Of a stretch of 37,668 bases of DNA, positions 33,811-37,668 are shown in pieces; within the stretch, counting starts at the first letter, position 1; the number at the start of each line of letters is the position of its first letter. Both the position numbers and the translations under genes were made by a program. Location: contig JAAVFS010000008.1 in NCBI GenBank assembly GCA_014800605.1, forward strand, positions 1 to 37,668. Direction: 5' to 3'. The notes beneath the pieces are model-generated. The model was not told where the DNA came from, ran no database searches, and saw only the letters and a program-made list of their open reading frames with translations. This DNA is from Bacteroidales bacterium (GTDB taxonomy: Bacteria > Bacteroidota > Bacteroidia > Bacteroidales > Muribaculaceae).

Positions 33811-33842
33811 TTTGTCACTTATTTCATTTCCGTCTACTTTTG
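33811..33842 (+). promoter_or_regulatory. Promoter of the secreted TPR-like gene
   Basis: TTTG (33811-33814), a 20-nt spacer and TACTTTTG (33835-33842) fit the Bacteroidota promoter. The ATG follows 22 nt later. Confidence 0.75.
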
Positions 33843-33864
33843 AAAGAAACAAAACTCACCTCTC

Positions 33865-35232
33865 ATGAGAAACCCCGTATCCTATTTAATTTGTCTGCCT
33901 GCAATCGTGTGTGCAGTGATTTTCGCTCGTGCAGACGAGCGTACGGATGCTTATTACGAGGCAATTGCGAATGCAATTGCAGCCGGGAACTTCCTAACCG
34001 CAGACTCGATTCTGCACGAGTGGAAAAATGCCGGCAACGAGCCTATCGAACGCACTTTTGCCGAAGGACATGTCGCCTACCGACGCGGACAAGCCGAGCT
34101 CGGCAAACAACTCACCGACTCGGCTATCAACCTGAGCCCGAAGAGCCTTGATTTCCGCACCCGACAGATTCGCGAACAATATCTCGCAGGCCAGAGAGAT
34201 GAAGCCTTTCAAGGAATTAGAAAATTAGCCGCCGAGACTGCTAAAAATCAGACAGACTGGCTGATTGACGATACTCCGATCGACATTCCTGCCGACGAAG
34301 CCGTCTGCCTGCTGATGTCATCACATATATACAACCAACTCAATCACTTTTTGCCGAGCACTGATTTACGCCAGTTTGCCGATTCAGTCATTAAAGCTTA
34401 TCCCGAGTACGGGTCAGTCCTCATCAATACAGGCATAGGCTACGCGCTTTATGAGAAAGGCGATAAGGCCGGTGCAATTCAAGCATGGGAGCAGGCACTC
34501 CCCGGGGCACACCAGCCGGAGCTTTCACACCTGCGCGCATTGCTTGCCACATCCTATGGCGAAGTCGGCGACACTCAGCGTTCATCAGACCTGGCCAAGT
34601 TGATTCTTGACGATCCGGAGTCAGATCCCGAGATCTGTCAATACATAAAACAGAGTTACAGCGTAGAAGTCGATACGCTGTCATATAGGCAGATACAATT
34701 CAACGTATTGTCCTACTTTGCGAGTCCGCTCGCTACAGAATGGATTACCGAAAATCTCGAACACCCCGAAATCATCTTGCCGAAATATCTCGCTGGAATG
34801 AATTACGTGTCAGAACGTGACCTCTCCTGCATTAAGGCCGAAAGATTTGATGTCGAGGCCAATTTCGCCGACTCGACAGACCTCCTGCCCGTCATCGTAT
34901 GGACTATGCCTGAGCCAAAGAATTTCGTCGACTGCAAATATGTCGCTTTTGTACCCCAAGGCGATTCCCTGCGCTACATTACACTCGAAAAGACATTGCC
35001 TTTAGATAACGACGAACTCAAAAATATGTATATCGTCTGCGAGGCCGTTTTCAATGTCGAGTCGGAGGGCTACGACCATCGTAACTACGGATACCGAGTC
35101 GGCGACAACCTTACCACCGAACAATTCTCACGACTGGCCGCCCATGCCGTCTACGACATGTCATCGCGCGCCGGGGTTGAAAGAAAGGGCAATAAAACCA
35201 CCATCCACATTCCGAGCGCCGAGGAAAAATAA
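33865..35232 (+). CDS. Exported TPR-like protein of unknown function
   Basis: I do not recognise a named family. The 455-aa protein begins with a signal peptide (about 1-23, ...VIFARADE). The first 240 residues look like helical TPR-type repeats (for example AIANAIAAGNFLTADSILHEW, LINTGIGYALYEKGDKAGAIQAWEQAL and LRALLATSYGEVGDTQRSSDLAKLIL). The remainder (about 250-455) appears mixed alpha/beta without a motif I can name. It has its own strong promoter and is followed by pheS with a separate promoter, so it is probably monocistronic. A periplasmic scaffold or assembly role is possible but unproven. Confidence 0.75.
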   Translation: MRNPVSYLICLPAIVCAVIFARADERTDAYYEAIANAIAAGNFLTADSILHEWKNAGNEPIERTFAEGHVAYRRGQAELGKQLTDSAINLSPKSLDFRTRQIREQYLAGQRDEAFQGIRKLAAETAKNQTDWLIDDTPIDIPADEAVCLLMSSHIYNQLNHFLPSTDLRQFADSVIKAYPEYGSVLINTGIGYALYEKGDKAGAIQAWEQALPGAHQPELSHLRALLATSYGEVGDTQRSSDLAKLILDDPESDPEICQYIKQSYSVEVDTLSYRQIQFNVLSYFASPLATEWITENLEHPEIILPKYLAGMNYVSERDLSCIKAERFDVEANFADSTDLLPVIVWTMPEPKNFVDCKYVAFVPQGDSLRYITLEKTLPLDNDELKNMYIVCEAVFNVESEGYDHRNYGYRVGDNLTTEQFSRLAAHAVYDMSSRAGVERKGNKTTIHIPSAEEK

Positions 35233-35244
35233 GCACTAACGGGG

Positions 35245-35275
35245 TTGACAAGTTGACTTTCTTTTAGTAATTTTG
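35245..35275 (+). promoter_or_regulatory. Promoter of pheS
   Basis: TTG (35245-35247), a 20-nt spacer and TAATTTTG (35268-35275) fit the Bacteroidota promoter. The pheS ATG follows 35 nt later. I see no T-box or leader-peptide attenuator in the short leader. Confidence 0.72.
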
Positions 35276-35310
35276 TAGCTGAATTCAACCATATAATCTA
35301 CCGGTAAAAA

Positions 35311-36330
35311 ATGCTTGATAAAATTAAATCACTCCGCGAAGAGATCGAGACACTCCAGGCCTCCAATGCCGAAGAGGTCGAGCAGCTTCGCATCAAATAT
35401 CTCAGCAAAAAAGGCTCTGTATCGCTCCTGATGAATGACTTCCGCAACGTCCCTGCCGAACAGAAACGCGAAGTAGGCCAGGCTATCAACGAGCTCAAGA
35501 CCTTTGCTACCGAACGTATCAACACCCTGCGCGAAGCCCTCGAGACTGCCGACGGCGACTCTGCCGGCATCGACCTGTCGCGCACCGCTTCCGACCTCCG
35601 CCTCGGCACACGCCATCCGCTCTCTATCGTCCGCGAGGAGATCCTCGCCATCTTCAGCCGCCTCGGATTCACCGTAGCCGAAGGGCCTGAGATCGAGGAC
35701 GACTGGCATGTATTCTCGTCGCTCAACTTTGCCGACGACCACCCCGCACGCGACATGCAGGACACATTCTTCATCCGTCGCAATCCCGACGTGCTCCTCC
35801 GCACCCACACCTCGTCAGTACAGAGCCGCACCATGGAGCACACTCAGCCACCGATCCGCATCGTCTGCCCAGGACGTGTCTACCGCAACGAAGCGATCTC
35901 GGCCCGCGCTCACTGCTTCTTCCATCAGGTCGAAGCCCTATATGTCGACAAAAACGTGTCATTCGCCGACCTGAAGCAGACCCTCCTCTACTTCGCACGC
36001 GAGATGTTCGACTCCGACACCAAGATCCGCCTCCGCCCCAGCTACTTCCCCTTCACCGAGCCCTCAGCCGAGATGGACATCTCGTGCAACATCTGCGGCG
36101 GAAAGGGTTGCTCATTCTGTAAGCACACCGGCTGGGTAGAAATCCTCGGTTGCGGCATGGTCGATCCCAATGTGCTCGAAGCCTGCGGCATCGACTCCAA
36201 AGTCTACAGCGGTTTCGCCCTCGGCATGGGTGTAGAGCGTATCACCAACCTCAAGTACCAGATCAAAGACCTGCGCATGTTCTCCGAGAATGACGTCCGC
36301 TTCCTCGAAGAATTTACCGCAGCTCACTGA
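35311..36330 (+). CDS. pheS: Phenylalanyl-tRNA synthetase alpha subunit
   Basis: Catalytic subunit of the heterotetrameric PheRS that charges tRNA-Phe. The N-terminal coiled-coil (about 1-85) binds tRNA. The class II core shows HPLSIVREEILAIFSRLGF, RTHTSSVQSRTM, FHQVEALYVDKNVSF, RPSYFPFTEPS and GFALGMGVERI. A four-Cys insert, C-x2-C-x4-C-x2-C (CNICGGKGCSFC), may bind zinc. 339 aa, full length. The beta subunit is not adjacent. fluC and nth follow on the same strand. Confidence 0.96.
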   Translation: MLDKIKSLREEIETLQASNAEEVEQLRIKYLSKKGSVSLLMNDFRNVPAEQKREVGQAINELKTFATERINTLREALETADGDSAGIDLSRTASDLRLGTRHPLSIVREEILAIFSRLGFTVAEGPEIEDDWHVFSSLNFADDHPARDMQDTFFIRRNPDVLLRTHTSSVQSRTMEHTQPPIRIVCPGRVYRNEAISARAHCFFHQVEALYVDKNVSFADLKQTLLYFAREMFDSDTKIRLRPSYFPFTEPSAEMDISCNICGGKGCSFCKHTGWVEILGCGMVDPNVLEACGIDSKVYSGFALGMGVERITNLKYQIKDLRMFSENDVRFLEEFTAAH

Positions 36331-36365
36331 TCACCGGTCCTCACCGGCAACTAATCCCCACAGCC

Positions 36366-36755
36366 ATGTCACCACTCCTCTGTGTAGCCATCGGAGGCGC
36401 TTTGGGCGCAATCTGCCGATACATCGTCGGCTCCCTCAACTTCGCCCAGTCGCAGCCACACCTTCGCACAGCCATAATCAACATCGCCGGATGCCTCATC
36501 ATAGGCATCGCCTGGACCGTAATCGACTCCCTGCAGCCATCAAAGGCGTGGTATAACATATTGGTAGCCGGATTCTTAGGCGGATTTACCACCTACTCAT
36601 CATTCTCTCTGGAGACGATTCGCCTCATCCTCGACGGCCGCATAGTCGCTTCGCTCGCCTATGTCAGTCTGACTCTGACAGGATGCCTTGCAGCCTGTGC
36701 CGCAGGGCTCTTCGCCACATCACACCTCCTCAACCATCACCCCACGGCCCTATGA
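36366..36755 (+). CDS. fluC: Fluoride ion channel CrcB/FluC
   Basis: A 129-aa four-helix membrane protein that works as an antiparallel dimer to export fluoride. Signatures are the N-terminal GGALGAICRYIVG and the central GFLGGFTTYSSFSLE motif, which lines the fluoride path and sodium site. The length is typical. It lies 35 nt after pheS and overlaps nth by 4 nt (ATGA), indicating coupled translation. I see no fluoride riboswitch in the short gap before it. Confidence 0.95.
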   Translation: MSPLLCVAIGGALGAICRYIVGSLNFAQSQPHLRTAIINIAGCLIIGIAWTVIDSLQPSKAWYNILVAGFLGGFTTYSSFSLETIRLILDGRIVASLAYVSLTLTGCLAACAAGLFATSHLLNHHPTAL

Positions 36756-37387
36756 CCTCCCGTCAGAGATATAAGGCTGTGATAGAGTGGTTTGAGGCGT
36801 CGATGCCGGTAGCCGAGACAGAGTTGCACTTCGACACGACATTCCATCTGCTCGTGGCCGTCATCCTCTCGGCACAGTGCACCGACAAGCGCGTCAACAT
36901 GATCACTCCGCCACTATTCGAGGCCTACCCCACCCCCGAGTCGATGGCAGCATCCACCGTGGAGGAGATCTTCGAATACATCCGCAGCGTCTCCTACCCC
37001 AACAACAAGGCGCGCAACCTGCTGGCAGCCGCCCGAATGATCACCGAAGAGTTTGGCGGCGAGATCCCCTCCGACATGGACTCCCTGCTCCGCATCCCCG
37101 GCGTCGGGCGCAAGACAGCCAATGTCATGCTCGCCGTAGCCTTCGATCGCCAGGCCATGCCGGTCGACACCCACGTCTTCCGCGTCAGCGAGCGACTCGG
37201 CCTGACCACCGGCAGCCGCACTCCGCTTGAGACGGAGCGTACCCTCGTCAGCAACATACCCGCCGACAAACTCTCCAAGGCCCATCACTGGCTCATACTC
37301 CATGGCCGATACGTCTGCAAGGCACGCCGCCCCGACTGCCTCAACTGCGGACTCAAGCCCTTCTGCCGATACTATTCAAAATCATAA
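36752..37387 (+). CDS. nth: Endonuclease III
   Basis: A DNA glycosylase/AP lyase for oxidised pyrimidines. The helix-hairpin-helix LLRIPGVGRKTANVMLAVAF carries the catalytic Lys, and VDTHVFRVSERLGL carries the catalytic Asp. The C-terminal [4Fe-4S] loop is C-x6-C-x2-C-x5-C (CKARRPDCLNCGLKPFC). The ATG at 36752 lies in the fluC stop; an upstream frame start at 36683 is inside fluC and rejected. 211 aa, usual length. Confidence 0.96.
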   Translation: MTSRQRYKAVIEWFEASMPVAETELHFDTTFHLLVAVILSAQCTDKRVNMITPPLFEAYPTPESMAASTVEEIFEYIRSVSYPNNKARNLLAAARMITEEFGGEIPSDMDSLLRIPGVGRKTANVMLAVAFDRQAMPVDTHVFRVSERLGLTTGSRTPLETERTLVSNIPADKLSKAHHWLILHGRYVCKARRPDCLNCGLKPFCRYYSKS

Positions 37388-37408
37388 ACCACCATCTCCG
37401 TCGAGCCC

Positions 37409-37668
37409 ATGACAGACAATATGTTTCTCTTCATCATCGAAGTAATAGGCACGATAGCCTTCGCCATCAGCGGCATCAGGCTCGCCGCCTACAAGAATTT
37501 CGACCTCTTCGGAGCCTACTCGGTCGGTCTCGTGACAGCTATCGGCGGCGGCACGCTGCGCGACCTGCTCCTCGACATTCCCGTCTTCTGGATGCAGACA
37601 TGGTGGTATCTCGCCGTGACCGGCATCTCGCTCATCCTGGTCGTGCTCTTTCGTAAAGTCCTTGTCAG
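37409..37668 (+). CDS. TRIC/UPF0126-family cation channel (partial)
   Basis: The N-terminal 86 residues of a small membrane protein cut by the window end. It begins MTDNMFLFIIEVIGTIAFAI; the Met at 37421 is another possible start. The SGIRLAAYKNFDLFGA and TAIGGGTLRDLLLD motifs are hallmarks of the UPF0126 (YadS/YicG) trimeric intracellular cation channel family. About three helices are visible. It starts 21 nt after nth and probably belongs to the same operon. Confidence 0.9.
   Translation, partial: MTDNMFLFIIEVIGTIAFAISGIRLAAYKNFDLFGAYSVGLVTAIGGGTLRDLLLDIPVFWMQTWWYLAVTGISLILVVLFRKVLV

Noticed and set aside
36683..36751. Upstream start for nth
   Set aside because: It lies within fluC in another frame. 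The ATGA overlap at 36752 gives the normal endonuclease III length.
1..37668. CRISPR array, insertion sequence or long direct repeats
   Set aside because: I saw no regularly spaced repeats, transposase motifs or terminal inverted repeats anywhere in the window by eye.

Overview
The window looks like a chromosomal segment of a gut Bacteroidales bacterium, most likely in or near the Muribaculaceae. I infer this from several signs. Promoters match the Bacteroidota pattern (TTTG or TTG, 19-20 nt, then TAnnTTTG). No Shine-Dalgarno-rich starts are evident. The tRNA gene lacks an encoded CCA. One protein has a type-IX-secretion-like C-terminus, and there are SusE/F-like domains. A tiny basic bS22/mS38-like protein sits between HU and RNase G. 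Most of the window is ordinary, densely packed core genome. I see no CRISPR array, insertion sequence or complete prophage.

Layout: 1-4.2 kb holds a small membrane protein, then (minus strand) nfnA-nfnB-tilS behind a clear promoter. 4.3-10.0 kb is a tightly packed minus-strand cluster: glycosyltransferase, YbaK-type deacylase, chorismate synthase, radical SAM protein, HAD phosphatase and an orphan histidine kinase. 10.2-17.4 kb is a compact plus-strand polysaccharide export locus (Wza-like lipoprotein, Wzc-like chain-length protein, Wzy-like polymerase, Wzx flippase, GT2), followed by folB. 17.4-26.4 kb on minus holds an M16 peptidase, a very large secreted phosphodiester-glycosidase-like protein, an LptG-like permease and tgt. 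26.4-27.3 kb on plus holds tRNA-Pro(UGG), a strong terminator and two small membrane-protein genes. 27.3-30.6 kb on minus holds an S1/P1 nuclease, a YitT-type protein and an isolated three-gene lysis cassette (holin, amidase, spanin-like lipoprotein). 30.8-33.6 kb holds an Lrp/AsnC regulator (plus) and HU - bS22-like - rng (minus). 33.8 kb to the end (plus) holds a secreted TPR-like protein, then pheS-fluC-nth and the start of a TRIC-type channel gene.

The points most worth a second look are these. The phage-type lysis cassette stands without other phage genes, and its last product has the layout of a unimolecular spanin. The Wzc-like protein has lost its Walker A lysine and Walker B aspartate, so it is probably a pseudokinase. 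A long two-part stem-loop lies in the region upstream of rng. The tgt promoter implies an almost leaderless mRNA, and Tgt lacks the usual zinc cysteines. A perfect palindrome at the left edge makes two opposed promoter -7 boxes. Positions and motifs were read by eye. Family names come from recognition of motifs, not from a database search.
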